Both the position numbers and the translations under genes were made by a program. From Chitinilyticum litopenaei DSM 21440 (GTDB lineage Bacteria; Pseudomonadota; Gammaproteobacteria; Burkholderiales; Chitinibacteraceae), in the NCBI RefSeq assembly GCF_000428145.1, contig NZ_ATZJ01000037.1, positions 1 to 43,522 of the forward strand: DNA of 43,522 nt, read 5' to 3'. This document shows, piece after piece, positions 1 through 8,706 of the stretch (within the stretch, counting starts at the first letter, position 1; each line of letters begins with the position of its first letter). Below the pieces are notes generated by a model. It worked only from the letters and a program-made list of their open reading frames with translations, did not search any database and had not been told where the DNA came from.

Positions 1-133
1 AGCTCCCGGCGGCGTCCCGAAAGCCCATGCTGTCGAGCATCTGCTTGAAGAGCACCAATCCGCCCCAGGCGGTGACCTCGCGGTTGCTGAAACTGATCGA
101 AAACCCATCTCCCTGCAGCGGCAGCCCGGCCAT
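1..133 (-). mobile_element. Transposase, N-terminal fragment (IS1380-like DDE family)
   Basis: An open frame starts at the ATG complementary to 131-133 and runs off the left edge after 44 codons. The start reads MAGLPLQGDGFSISFS and continues with N-R-E-V-T-A-W-G-G-L and a K-Q-M-L-D-x-M-G-F segment. That layout (a short variable head, then a T-x-x-G-G-L stretch and a Leu-rich helix) resembles the N-terminus of IS1380-type DDE transposases; the family call is from memory and moderate. The catalytic core is outside the window. The fragment points away from the truncated receptor gene, and a C-terminal fragment of a similar protein lies on the same strand at the right edge, so both ends are probably copies of one insertion sequence. 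Confidence 0.6.
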
Positions 134-280
134 GTCTACCTCTTATGTGGCTGATTCATGAAGGTTATTGCTAATGGAATCCATTAGAAATGCCCCGGCT
201 TGATGCCGTAGCGAAGACCCACTGCCTTGCCGCAAGCTTGCCTCAAATGCTTGGGAAATGGCTAATGGATAATCTGGGAT
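134..280. mobile_element. Terminal non-coding part of the left insertion sequence
   Basis: This stretch lies between the transposase start and the point where receptor-like coding resumes. In the receptor frame there is a TAA at 263-265, and recognisable receptor sequence begins near 281. The outer end of the element is probably around 278, but the exact terminal inverted repeat and target duplication cannot be fixed without the other end of this copy. Confidence 0.5.
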
Positions 281-1879
281 GAAATCAGCGCCACGGTGGG
301 CACCTACGATTACTATCGCGCCGAAGCCGATGTGAACCGCCTGCTGGCCGAGAATGTCGCCGCCCGCCTGAACCTGATGGTGCAGGAAGCCGGCAGCTTC
401 CGTGACGGCGCGGAAATGAACCGCTGGGGCTTTGCACCCAGCCTGGCCATCGATGCCGGCGACAAGACCAAGATCGTGCTGTCCTATCTGCATTATCAGG
501 AAGACAACGTCCCCGACTATGGCGTGCCGTATTTCGAAGGCAAGCCGCTCGGCCCGGCCGACCGTTTCTACGGCCTGAACAAGTTCGACTATGAAAAGAC
601 CAAGTCCGACGTGTTCACCGCCGACATCACCCACGAGCTGGCGCCCGGCGTGCAGCTGCGCAACATGACCCGCTATGGCGAGTACGAGCTCGACATGTCG
701 GCCACCGCGCCCGGCCTGAACCTCAACAGCACCGGCGGCGTGCTGACCGACAACACCGAAATCCGCCGCAGCCGCAAGCTGCGCATGCGCGATCAGGACA
801 TCTTCTCCAACATCACCGAAGTCACCGGCAAGGTCGATACCGGCGCCGTGCGCCACACGCTGCTGGGCGGCATGGAGCTGACCCGCGAAAACCTGCTGAC
901 CACCGCGCGTTCTTCGCCGTGCACGCTGCCGTCGACCACCTACGGCAATCCGGACCCGTTCCGCGATTACAGCTGCGGCGCGCTGAACACCACCGGCTAT
1001 TCCGATTCGCGCGCGGATACCTATGCCTTCTACGCGCAGGACACCATCGAACTCTCCCCGCAATGGAAGCTGATCGCCGGCGCGCGCTGGGATCATTTCG
1101 CGGTGAAGTTCGACCAGCAGCCGCAAGCCACCGGCCGTGACCGCACCGATCGCGTGTGGAGCTACCGCACCGGCGTGCTCTACCAGCCCGACGCCGTGCA
1201 ATCGTATTACGCCTCCTACGGCACCTCGTTCAACCCGTCCGCCGAATCGTATTCGCTGGATGCGCGCGGCACCGATACCCCGCCGGAAAAGAACCGCAAT
1301 ATGGAAATCGGCGCCAAGTGGGATCTGTATGACGGCAGGCTGGCCCTGCGCACCGCGATCTTCCGCAGCGAAAAAACCAACGAGCGCGTGACCGACATCG
1401 AGCCGGGCGGCGCGCCGCAGGCCTACCTGCTCACCGGCCGCCGCCATACCGACGGCCTGGAGCTGGAAGCCGCCGGCAAGCTCTCCGACAAGTGGCAGGT
1501 GTTTGGCGGCTGGGTGTGGATGGATCCGGTGATCGACGCCGTCGGCCCGACCGCCAACCCGAACGAAGTCGGCAACATGCCGGAAAACGCGCCCAAGTAC
1601 ACCGGCAATCTGTGGACCACCTATCAGCTCACCCCGGAATGGAAGATTGGTGGCGGTTTCAACGCCGTCGGCAAGCGCTACACCAGCAATGCCAATACCA
1701 CCTATCTGCCGGCCTATATCCGCACTGACTTGATGGCCGAGTGGACTTACCGCGATTATTCGGTACAGATGAACGTGTACAACCTGTTTGACAAGGACCA
1801 CTACGAAGGCCTGTATCGCGGCTTCGCCGTACCGGGCACCGGGCGCACCTTCCGCCTGACTGCCAAGTATGCGTTCTAA
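281..1879 (+). pseudogene. fiu: TonB-dependent catecholate siderophore receptor (Fiu/PiuA type), 5' end removed by IS
   Basis: About 532 residues of an outer-membrane beta-barrel remain. The fragment opens with E-I-S-A-T-V-G-T-Y-D-Y-Y, which in TonB receptors is an early barrel strand just after the plug, and ends with T-A-K-Y-A-F and a terminal Phe, the usual outer-membrane insertion signal. Signal peptide, TonB box and plug are missing. Segments such as DNVPDYGVPY and the C-terminal YNLFDKDHYE region fit ferric-catecholate receptors of the Fiu/PiuA group. The next gene is a PiuC/YbiX-like oxygenase, the same neighbour pair as E. coli fiu-ybiX and Pseudomonas piuA-piuC. Frame 3 is open from 266, but the only start codon near its head is GTG 296, which has no ribosome site, so the fragment is almost certainly non-functional. 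The missing part may lie beyond the IS on another contig. Confidence 0.85.
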
Positions 1880-1913
1880 GCCCATGTAGTTCTTGCCCTG
1901 CAGGGCAATACCC

Positions 1914-1953
1914 GGGCTGGCATGTGGTCAATGACCCCATGCCAGCCCTTTTT
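1914..1953 (+). terminator. Intrinsic terminator-like hairpin between receptor and piuC-like gene
   Basis: A perfect 11-bp stem (GGGCTGGCATG at 1914-1924, CATGCCAGCCC at 1938-1948) is followed by five T residues. It lies only 11 bases before the next start codon, so it may attenuate rather than fully end receptor transcription. Confidence 0.7.
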
Positions 1954-1964
1954 CTGGAGTTGCC

Positions 1965-2645
1965 ATGCTCTTGCACATTCCCGGCGTGCTCGACGCCGCC
2001 ACCGTCGCGGCCTGTCGGCAGCGACTCGACGCCGCCAACTGGCTCGATGGCCGCATCACCGCCGGCAGCCAGTCCGCCAAGGCCAAGCACAACGAACAGC
2101 TGCCCAACGACGACCCGGCCGCCGAGGCGGTACGTGCCGTCATTCTCGCGGCGCTGGAGAAGAACGAACTGTTCTTCTCGGCCGCGCTGCCCAAAACGAT
2201 CTTCCCGCCGCTGTTCAACCGCTACGGGCCGGGGCAAACCTTCGGCAATCATGTCGACAACGCCTTTCGCCGCGTGACCGCCACCGGCGCATGGGTGCGC
2301 AGCGACCTGTCGGCCACGCTGTTCTTCGCGGAGCCCGACGAATACGACGGCGGCGAGCTGGTGATCGAAGACACCTATGGCCTGCACGAAGTGAAGCTGC
2401 CGGCCGGCGACCTGATCCTCTACCCCTCGTCCAGCCTGCACCGCGTCGAGCCGGTCACGCGCGGCACGCGCGTGGCGTCCTTCATGTGGCTGCAGAGCAT
2501 GGTGCGCGACGTGGGCGAGCGCCTGCAGCTCTTCGAGCTGGATTGCGCGATTCGCCAGCTGCGCAGCGAACACGGCGACACGCCGGTTGCCGTGCAGCTC
2601 ACCGGCGTGTACCACAACCTGCTGCGCCGCTGGGGCGAGGTATAG
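1965..2645 (+). CDS. piuC: PKHD-type Fe(II)/2-oxoglutarate hydroxylase, PiuC/YbiX family
   Basis: This 226-residue protein has the usual length of the YbiX/PiuC family. Expected iron ligands are visible: H96 and D98 in G-N-H-V-D-N-A, and H159 in S-L-H-R-V. R169 in R-G-T-R-V is placed to bind 2-oxoglutarate. The family is cytoplasmic and tied by genomic context to catecholate siderophore receptors; its substrate is not settled, and PiuC has been linked to sensitivity to siderophore-like antibiotics. The start is ATG 1965, preceded by CTGGAG at a usual distance. The paired receptor gene just upstream is broken, so this gene may have lost its partner. A Fur box was not evident upstream, but the original promoter region is probably gone with the receptor's 5' end. 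Confidence 0.92.
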   Translation: MLLHIPGVLDAATVAACRQRLDAANWLDGRITAGSQSAKAKHNEQLPNDDPAAEAVRAVILAALEKNELFFSAALPKTIFPPLFNRYGPGQTFGNHVDNAFRRVTATGAWVRSDLSATLFFAEPDEYDGGELVIEDTYGLHEVKLPAGDLILYPSSSLHRVEPVTRGTRVASFMWLQSMVRDVGERLQLFELDCAIRQLRSEHGDTPVAVQLTGVYHNLLRRWGEV

Positions 2646-2683
2646 CGCGGCGGCCGGTCGGATGCCGGTGAGCGGGCAGACGT

Positions 2684-2691
2684 GATTTAAT
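2684..2691 (+). promoter_or_regulatory. Candidate extended -10 promoter for pnuC
   Basis: TGATTTAAT resembles an extended -10 element (TG one base before TTTAAT at 2686-2691). Transcription would start near 2698, which puts the ATG at 2690 outside the message and favours the pnuC start at 2714. No clear -35 hexamer was found. Confidence 0.4.
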
Positions 2692-2713
2692 GGGCGCCTT
2701 CCTGGGAGTTGTC

Positions 2714-3268
2714 ATGTCCTTGCCCGAAATCGCCGGTTTCATCCTTACCCTGCTGGCCATCACGCTGGCCGCGCGCGGCCATGTGCTGACCTGGCCGCTG
2801 CAGCTGGTGGCCAGCGCGCTGTATGTCGCACTTTTCCTCGAGTACCACCTGTTTGGCGAGGCCGCCCTGCAGGGGATTTACGCCGTGCTGGCCATCTACG
2901 GCTGGTGGCACTGGTGGCACGGCACGGCGCAACACGCCTTGCCGGTCAGCTGCATGAGCCGGCGCGAGATGCTGCTGCTTGGTACTGCGGCGGCACTGGC
3001 CACGCTGGCGCTGGCGCAGTTCCAGATCCATTTCCTGCCCACCGACGTGCCGGTACTGGATTCGGCGATTTTCTGCTTTGGTCTGCTGGCGCAATGGCTG
3101 CAGGCGCAAAAGCGCCTGGAAAACTGGGCCTGCTGGATCGTGCTTGATCTGCTGGCCGCCGGCATCTATGTGCACAAGGCGCTCTACCTCACGGCGGTCC
3201 TGTATGTGCTGCTGGCCATTCTGGCGGCCTGGGGCTGGCGCCGCTGGCAACGCGAGCTGGCGGCATGA
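2714..3268 (+). CDS. pnuC: Nicotinamide riboside transporter PnuC
   Basis: A 184-residue inner-membrane protein made of several hydrophobic segments with the PnuC hallmark of Trp/Tyr-rich helices: G-I-Y-A-V-L-A-I-Y-G-W-W-H-W-W near residue 70. PnuC facilitates entry of nicotinamide riboside (or related vitamers), which is then trapped by phosphorylation. The chosen start ATG 2714 has GGGAG six to ten bases upstream; an in-frame ATG at 2690 would add eight residues but lacks a ribosome site and lies upstream of the likely transcription start. The stop overlaps the start of the downstream kinase gene (ATGA), so the two are translationally coupled and form an uptake-plus-phosphorylation pair for NAD salvage. 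Confidence 0.9.
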   Translation: MSLPEIAGFILTLLAITLAARGHVLTWPLQLVASALYVALFLEYHLFGEAALQGIYAVLAIYGWWHWWHGTAQHALPVSCMSRREMLLLGTAAALATLALAQFQIHFLPTDVPVLDSAIFCFGLLAQWLQAQKRLENWACWIVLDLLAAGIYVHKALYLTAVLYVLLAILAAWGWRRWQRELAA

Positions 3269-3786
3269 GCCGGCGCATCGCGCTGGTCGGCCCCGAATCG
3301 TGCGGCAAGACCACGCTGGCGCGCGAGCTGGCGGCCGAACTTGCCGCACCCTGGGTGCCGGAGTTCGCACGCAGCTGGTTTGCCGCGCGCGGCAGCAGCG
3401 ACTACACGCTGGATGACATCGTGGCGATCGCGCGTGGCCAGCTGGCGCTGGAAGACGAGCTGGCCAGTCCGGGCTGGCTGGTGTGCGATACCAATGTGCT
3501 GGTCTGCGTGATCTGGGCCGAGGTGCGCTTCGGGCAATGCCCGCCCGAACTGGCGATGCTGTGGCGACCGCAGGACTATGCCTTGCACCTGCTGCTCAGC
3601 CCGGACTTGCCCTGGCAGCCCGATCCGCTGCGCGAAAACCCGCTCGACCGCGAACAACTGTTCGAGCTGTACCGGCAAGGGCTGCAGATCGCCGGCGTGC
3701 CCTTTGCCGAGGTGAGCGGCAGCGGGGCGCAGCGGCTGGCCTGCGCACAGGCGGCGCTTGCATCACTTGGAACAACGGGTCGTTAA
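3265..3786 (+). CDS. NadR-type nicotinamide riboside kinase (AAA ATPase)
   Basis: A 173-residue protein matching the C-terminal kinase domain of NadR, without the N-terminal HTH repressor and NMN adenylyltransferase domains. The P-loop G9-PESCGK-TT17 is intact, followed by W-V-P-E-F-A-R and, near residue 74, the D-T-N strand end typical of this kinase group. It should phosphorylate nicotinamide riboside to NMN as it enters through PnuC. Start ATG 3265 overlaps the pnuC stop by four bases. About 170 residues is the usual size for stand-alone NadR-like kinases in Proteobacteria, so the absence of the other domains is not a truncation. Confidence 0.88.
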   Translation: MSRRIALVGPESCGKTTLARELAAELAAPWVPEFARSWFAARGSSDYTLDDIVAIARGQLALEDELASPGWLVCDTNVLVCVIWAEVRFGQCPPELAMLWRPQDYALHLLLSPDLPWQPDPLRENPLDREQLFELYRQGLQIAGVPFAEVSGSGAQRLACAQAALASLGTTGR

Positions 3787-3915
3787 GCCGAGATGTTCCG
3801 CGCCAAATGATCGAGCCAGCCGGAATGGGATTCCTGTGTGTTCAAGTCAGGCCTGGATCGATAGGGGCAATGACTGCTGGCAAATCGCGGATGGCCCGAT
3901 CACTCGCCCGGGAGT

Positions 3916-4035
3916 CTATTGATCCGGCCCGCTGATGTTTTCATATTGTAGGAGCGAGCTTGCTCGCGATAAGCAACGCTTCGCGAGCAAGCTCGCTCCT
4001 ACAGAAATTCATGCTTCTGAGGGCCGGATCAATAG
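3916..4035. repeat. REPIN (two REP units head to head) inside a 15-bp outer inverted repeat
   Basis: Two REP-like units begin with GTAG and carry an internal palindrome: 3948-3969 (GTAGGAGCGAGCTTGCTCGC...) and its inverted copy at 3981-4002. The pair forms a REPIN of 55 bases. It sits inside perfect 15-bp inverted arms, CTATTGATCCGGCCC at 3916-3930 and its complement at 4021-4035. The REP core is like those abundant in Pseudomonas. No RAYT (REP-associated transposase) gene is in this window. The element follows the kinase gene, and its right edge lies 3 bases from the stop of the minus-strand pseudogene at 4039. The rest of 3787-3915 shows nothing recognisable. Confidence 0.85.
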
Positions 4036-4038
4036 CGC

Positions 4039-6177
4039 TCAGCACGCCAGAATTTCCTTGAGGAATTCCAGCCGCTGCTTTTCCTGTGTGCTGACCGCAC
4101 TGCGCAGGAAGCCCCCGCCGGAGGCCGAGGCGATGCTGTGCCCCAGCTGGTAGAGCTTGCGGCGGACATATCTGGCCTGCATGTCGTCATGGTGGGCGTC
4201 GATGCAGCGGCGGGCTTCGCGCAGCAGGGCGTCCAGCACCATCAGCGCCTGTGTTTCCGGGTCGCTGTCGATCAGCCGCCATGGTTCGTTCAGGTAGCGG
4301 CTGAACTGGGGCAGGATGTCCGGCAGGGCGCGCTTCATCAGCTGGCCGAAGGTGTTGTCCATCTGGGCGAGCTTGCCCAGCTCGTCGAAAAGGGCGTCCT
4401 GCTCCTTGCTGTCCTAGCTTTGCTCGCCGCCCAGCACGAAGGCATAGACCAGCACCGGCGCTGCCTGCATGAAGCTGGCTGCCCGTGAATCCGGCTGACC
4501 GGCCGCAGACTGTGTGTCCTGCGTGGCGGCGTCGGCCTCTTCGCCAGCCAGTTCCGGCGCAAACTCCAGCGCGCAGCGGTAAAGCGTATCCGTCCCGGCC
4601 AGGGCAAACTTCACGGCCTGCAGCACCTGCACGCCACGATCGTCACTTTCCAGCAGCACGGACGAAAAGGCCGTCTGTGCAAAGGTGGGCTGGCGTCCGG
4701 CAAAGTAATCGGCGTAATTGCGCCATTGCCAGTGCTGGCTGGCATTGCGGCGGATGACTTCACCCAGATAGCCGCCCAGCGCCAGCACCAGGGTGGCCAC
4801 ATCCTCATTCGGCATGCCCTGGTATGCCGCTCCGGCGCTTGCGGCATAGTCATCCAGTGCCTTGAGGCTTGCCAGGCTGAAATCGAGTCTGTCACGCGGC
4901 ACGCGGTCTGCCAGCGGCAAGGGCTTGCCTTCGAGCACGGTGCCGCCCAGCAACACGTCGACATACATCAGCATGCCGCCGGCCACGTCATCGCCGTGGT
5001 GTTTGTGTGCGGCATGGGCGGCAAACCACGCTGGAATCGCGTATTCGCTGCCGCCGATGATGCGGTTCAGGCTGTGGTTGAGCGGGAAGCACAGCGTGCC
5101 GTCGCCGAATTGCACCGCCGGCCAGCGCAGCCCGCAGCCGCGCTCGACCAATCCCCATTGCCCGCCGTTTTCCAGCCGCATGGCCTCGCCCAGGGCGAAG
5201 CCGGTCAGTTCGGCCCAGTTGGCAGCGGCCTTGCTGTAGGTTTTTTGCGGCTTGCCCTGCTGCTCGCGCAGATAGAGCTGGTGAATCTGTTCGAGGATGG
5301 CGTCAAACCGGGCGGCGCCGCCGGCATTGAGCGCCGGGGCTGCGCCAAAGCGCTGCCTGGCTTCGGCCAGAAAGGCCTGGGTTTTGATGGCGCGTTGGCG
5401 ATACAGCGCATGATCGGCCACGAAGCGTGGCCGGCTTTCACCGGCGCCGAACAATTGCTCGCCCGAATTGACGATGGTGCCGCTCAAGCCTTGCGGCATA
5501 TTCTGGCTTTCCAGCAGTTGCAGGCTGGCTTCGTTCGATGTGAAACAAAGCCGCAGCGCGTAGCCGGGATTGCGGTTGAGTGCGCTGCGCAGGCGCAGCA
5601 GGTGGTTGTAAATGCCGCGCAGCGTCGCCGGATTGCAGGCGGCGGCGCTGAGTGGCAGATCCAGTTGCAGCGTCTTGCCATCCTGTCGGTCAATGACGAA
5701 AAATCGCGCTCCATCCTGATCGCCGTGGTGCAGTACCGGCCATTGGCTGGCGCTGTCCGGCACGTGCATTTCCGGCCACAGCTGCTGCGGTGCGACCACG
5801 CGGCACAGCATGCCGCTGCAGCCTTCTCGCATGCTGGCCGGCAAGTCGGCGGCGCTGCCGTGCACGTGATAGATGCAGGCCAGTTCGCCATCGAAAACAA
5901 AGCCGCCCAGGCGATCGAGCACGGCAAAGGCCAGCTGGCGCAATTTCTCGGTGCAGCCGGGCCGGGTCAGTGTCAGGCAGCGGGTCTCGCCCTGAGCGTC
6001 GGCAACCAGATACGCTGAGGCGGCGATTTCCAGATCGTGAAAGCGGAACGACGGGTCGCCATCGTTTTCATCGAGATCGGCCTCGCCATGCGGGCCGAGC
6101 AGGGCCAGCAGCTCGGCGCGGGAGTACGTGGCTGGCCGGCCCTGCAGGAAGGGCTGGAAAAACAGGAAGTGGCTCAT
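4039..6177 (-). pseudogene. Unknown protein, paralogue of the next gene, with in-frame amber codon
   Basis: The reading frame continues from ATG 6177 to the stop at 4039 except for a single TAG at 4414-4416. Upstream of it are 587 codons ending V-L-G-G-E-Q-S; downstream the same frame resumes D-S-K-E-Q-D-A-L-F and runs 125 codons to A-S-G-G-G-F-L-R-S-A-V-S and a C-terminal E-I-L-A-C. The downstream half aligns without gaps with the C-terminus of the paralogue at 6272-8524, so this is one gene with a nonsense change, or one read through by a suppressor. Visible parts: an N-terminal segment with Y-H-V-H-G near residue 104, two copies of a G-x-x-x-G-E-x-x-R motif region (near residues 325 and 465), and a TerB-like C-terminus. 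The 587-residue product could still be made without the C-terminal domain. Function unknown. Confidence 0.75.
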
Positions 6178-6213
6178 GGCGTGATGGAAGAATAGTGGTG
6201 AAGTGGCGGCCAG

Positions 6214-6272
6214 GGGTATCCATCTGTAGCCATTTTATGGAAATGGCTACAGGGCAATAGATTGCCGGGTAT
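6214..6272 (+). repeat. 59-bp GGGTAT hairpin repeat, copy 1
   Basis: GGGTAT at both ends in direct orientation, with a perfect 12-bp hairpin between (CTGTAGCCATTT at 6224-6235, complement at 6241-6252) and a second small hairpin GGCAAT-AG-ATTGCC before the right end. Its last base is the first of the stop codon complement (6272-6274) of the minus-strand gene to its right. It fills most of the gap between the two paralogues. Confidence 0.8.
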
Positions 6273-8524
6273 CAGCAGCGCAGCGCCTGCTTGAGCCGGT
6301 CCAGCCGCGCTTGCTCTTCGCGGCTGACGGCGCTGCGCAGGAAGCCGCCGCCCGAGGCAGCGGCTACGGTGGCGCCGAGGTTGTACAGGCGGCGGCGCAC
6401 ATAGCGCGACTGCATTTCGTCGCCCAGCTCGGCATCGAGCACATCGGCGGCCGCGCTCAGCAGGGTGAGGCTGGCCGCTTCGAAGCTGGCGTCGATCTTT
6501 TCCAGAATGCCGAGGATCATGCCGAAATAGGCGGCCTGGTTGGACGCCATCGTTTCCAGATTCAGCGCGATCAGGCGACCGAAGAAATTGTCGAGCTTGG
6601 CCAGCCCCTGCACTTCGCTGAGGAAGGCCTGCGTTTCCTTCGCATCGGCCTTGCCATCGGCGAGACCGATGTAGACGAGCACCAGGCCCGGCGCGGTCAC
6701 CAGCAGTTGCTGCGCCGATTCGGAGCGATGATCTGCTGCGGATTGCGCTGCCGTGCTGCTGCCACTTTCCGGCTCCAGTGCGAGTTCGCGGGCCGCCGGG
6801 GTGGCCTGCGGCTCCAGCGCCAGCTCCTGCTTGCCTGCGGGCGGCGTGTACTGCGGTGTGACCGTGATTTTCTCGGCGTAGGGCTTGGTCTTGCTTTCCC
6901 TGTACAGCGGCGCTTGCAATTTTCGGCTGATGGTCGAATGGATCGTGTCGGACGGCTCCAGCAGGACACCGAGCACATAATTGAACGGCAGCGCGAGCAG
7001 ATCGTCTTCGCGCACCAGCATGGCGGCGAAGGCCGGATTGTCGGGCAGTCGCTCGTCGGCCGGCGTGTCCTGCGGCGCACGCAGCGCCATGTATTCGTCG
7101 TAGTTCATCCACAGCCAGTGCTGCGCGCTATTGCGGCGCAATACCTCGCCAACATAGGCGCCGGTGCTGCGCAGCAGCTCGCCCCGGGTCATCAGGTCGT
7201 CCAGATCGTGCCCGGCGAAGGTGCACAGGAAGCGATCCAGTTCGCGCAGCGATTCCGGCGTGAAATCGAGTTTCGCGCGCGCCAGGCGTTCGATGCCCTG
7301 GATTTCCCCCAGGCCGGCGACCAGCTGGTCGGCGTAATCGCTGATGCGCCCGGCCAGGTCGCGTGCGCCGGCGGAGCGTGCCTTTTGCGGCAGCCAGTGC
7401 TGCTGGAAGCTGTGCTGCAGGTCAAATTGCTTGCCGCCGATGATGCGGTTGAGTACCTGCTGTTCCGGCCAGCAATGCCCCTGCTGGCTGTTCAGCATCA
7501 GCACATTCCAGCCGATTCCGCCGCGCTGCAGCGTGCCCCATTGCGCGCCCAGCTCGGCGCGCAGCACTTCGCCCAGCCAGGCGCCGGCCAGCCGCGCCCA
7601 GTTGGCCGCCGCCTTGCTGTGCCATTCGCTTGGCCGGGCGGTGCGCTCCTGCAGGTAGAGCTGGTGGATTTTCTCCAGCAGCTGCTCCAGCTGCGGCAGG
7701 CTGCCGGCACTCAGTTCCAGCTGCAGATTGAATTTCTGCAGCACCTGCTGGCGGAATTGCTCACTCAGGCGGCGCGCCGTGCGGTGTGTCTCGGCGTTGG
7801 CGACAAAGGCGGCCGGGGCCGGGTCTTCGCTGTCCGCCGGGGCCTTCACGGTCATGATCGTATCCATGAGTGCGGCCATCGAGTCGAAATCGATGGCGGT
7901 CTTCAGCTCATGTTGCACGGTGACGCAGTTGACGGCATTCACCAGCTCCTGCTGGATGCTCAGCGTGCCTGGATTGCCGGCCGCGTGGCAGAGCGCAATC
8001 GGCAGCGTGTAGGCGCCGTTGCTGTTCTGGGCATCGAGCAGCAACTCACTGCGCGTCTTGCGCTCCGGGTGCTGAAAGGCGAGCTTGACCTTGGGGCGGC
8101 TGGCCGGTGGCAGAAAGGTGCCTTCGGGCCACAGCTGTTGCGGCGAGCGGATGCGTTGCTGCTGGCCGCACAGCTTGCCGCGCATGCGCGCGGGCAGGTC
8201 GCCGAGTTCGCCATGGACGTGGTAGAGCGTACCCAGCTCGTCGTCGAATACAAAGCAGTTCAGCTTGTCCAGCAGCTCGAAGACCAGCTTGCGCAGCGGG
8301 TCGCCAAACTGCGGATGCAGGAAGGAGAGGCAGTGGCAGTCGCCCTCCGCCGAGCTGGCAATCAGCGCCGAGCTGGCGATGTCGTTGCCGGCGAAGCGGA
8401 ATTCGCCGATTTCTCCGCCATCGTGCCACTGACCGAATGGCCCCAGGGTGTCGAGCAGGGTGCGCTTGCAGACCGAGTGCAGCTGTCCATTGCGAAACTG
8501 CTGCAGGTAGAGATTCATGGCCAT
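6272..8524 (-). CDS. Unknown 750-residue protein with duplicated GEV motif domain and TerB-like C-terminus
   Basis: This intact paralogue of the adjacent pseudogene has an N-terminal segment with Y-H-V-H-G, two middle segments built around G-A-W-L-G-E-V-L-R and G-A-Y-V-G-E-V-L-R-R-N, a Pro/Ala/Glu-rich linker, and a C-terminal domain with L-A-D-G-K-A-D-A-K-E and A-A-A-S-G-G-G-F-L. The last part resembles TerB-like domains (acidic D-G-x-x-D-x-x-E helix turn, later G-G-F-L-x-x-x-x-x-x-x-E); that is a visual similarity, not a confirmed match. No signal peptide or membrane segment, so probably cytoplasmic. The start is chosen at 8524 (M-A-M-N-L-Y) because it aligns with the start of the paralogue; ATG 8518 is equally possible, and the frame stays open to 8593. 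No Shine-Dalgarno site is obvious. Function is not known. Confidence 0.75.
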   Translation of the reverse strand: MAMNLYLQQFRNGQLHSVCKRTLLDTLGPFGQWHDGGEIGEFRFAGNDIASSALIASSAEGDCHCLSFLHPQFGDPLRKLVFELLDKLNCFVFDDELGTLYHVHGELGDLPARMRGKLCGQQQRIRSPQQLWPEGTFLPPASRPKVKLAFQHPERKTRSELLLDAQNSNGAYTLPIALCHAAGNPGTLSIQQELVNAVNCVTVQHELKTAIDFDSMAALMDTIMTVKAPADSEDPAPAAFVANAETHRTARRLSEQFRQQVLQKFNLQLELSAGSLPQLEQLLEKIHQLYLQERTARPSEWHSKAAANWARLAGAWLGEVLRAELGAQWGTLQRGGIGWNVLMLNSQQGHCWPEQQVLNRIIGGKQFDLQHSFQQHWLPQKARSAGARDLAGRISDYADQLVAGLGEIQGIERLARAKLDFTPESLRELDRFLCTFAGHDLDDLMTRGELLRSTGAYVGEVLRRNSAQHWLWMNYDEYMALRAPQDTPADERLPDNPAFAAMLVREDDLLALPFNYVLGVLLEPSDTIHSTISRKLQAPLYRESKTKPYAEKITVTPQYTPPAGKQELALEPQATPAARELALEPESGSSTAAQSAADHRSESAQQLLVTAPGLVLVYIGLADGKADAKETQAFLSEVQGLAKLDNFFGRLIALNLETMASNQAAYFGMILGILEKIDASFEAASLTLLSAAADVLDAELGDEMQSRYVRRRLYNLGATVAAASGGGFLRSAVSREEQARLDRLKQALRC

Positions 8525-8706
8525 GAGTGGAGGGATCCGGTAGCGGGTTGCGTGATGGCCAGAATCGTAAATGTCGGCCGTCTCCAAGCTCAAGTAAAAA
8601 CGATGAATGCCAGTTGTCAGCCTCGTGAGTGTTGTTTTGATATCCCGCGCCAGATCGTGGCACCTGTGGCAAAATAGAACATTCGTTCACTTTGTAAGGA
8701 CTTGCC

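Noticed and set aside
143..1885. A 580-codon open frame on the minus strand opposite the receptor
   Set aside because: It mirrors the codon structure of the receptor, which has clear family motifs; the translated frame is low-complexity and has no recognisable domain. High GC makes long antisense frames common.
4414..4416. Amber codon as pyrrolysine or a programmed recoding site
   Set aside because: No pyl genes are in view and the family is not a known Pyl user; no stimulatory structure was evident. A nonsense mutation is simpler.
6214..6272. GGGTAT repeats as integron attC sites or CRISPR repeats
   Set aside because: No GTTRRRY/RYYYAAC ends, no integrase, no regular spacing; copies are scattered over 32 kb.
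6311..8677. A 788-codon plus-strand frame opposite the unknown paralogue
   Set aside because: The minus-strand frame has a homologous copy next door with conserved motifs; the plus-strand frame has none.
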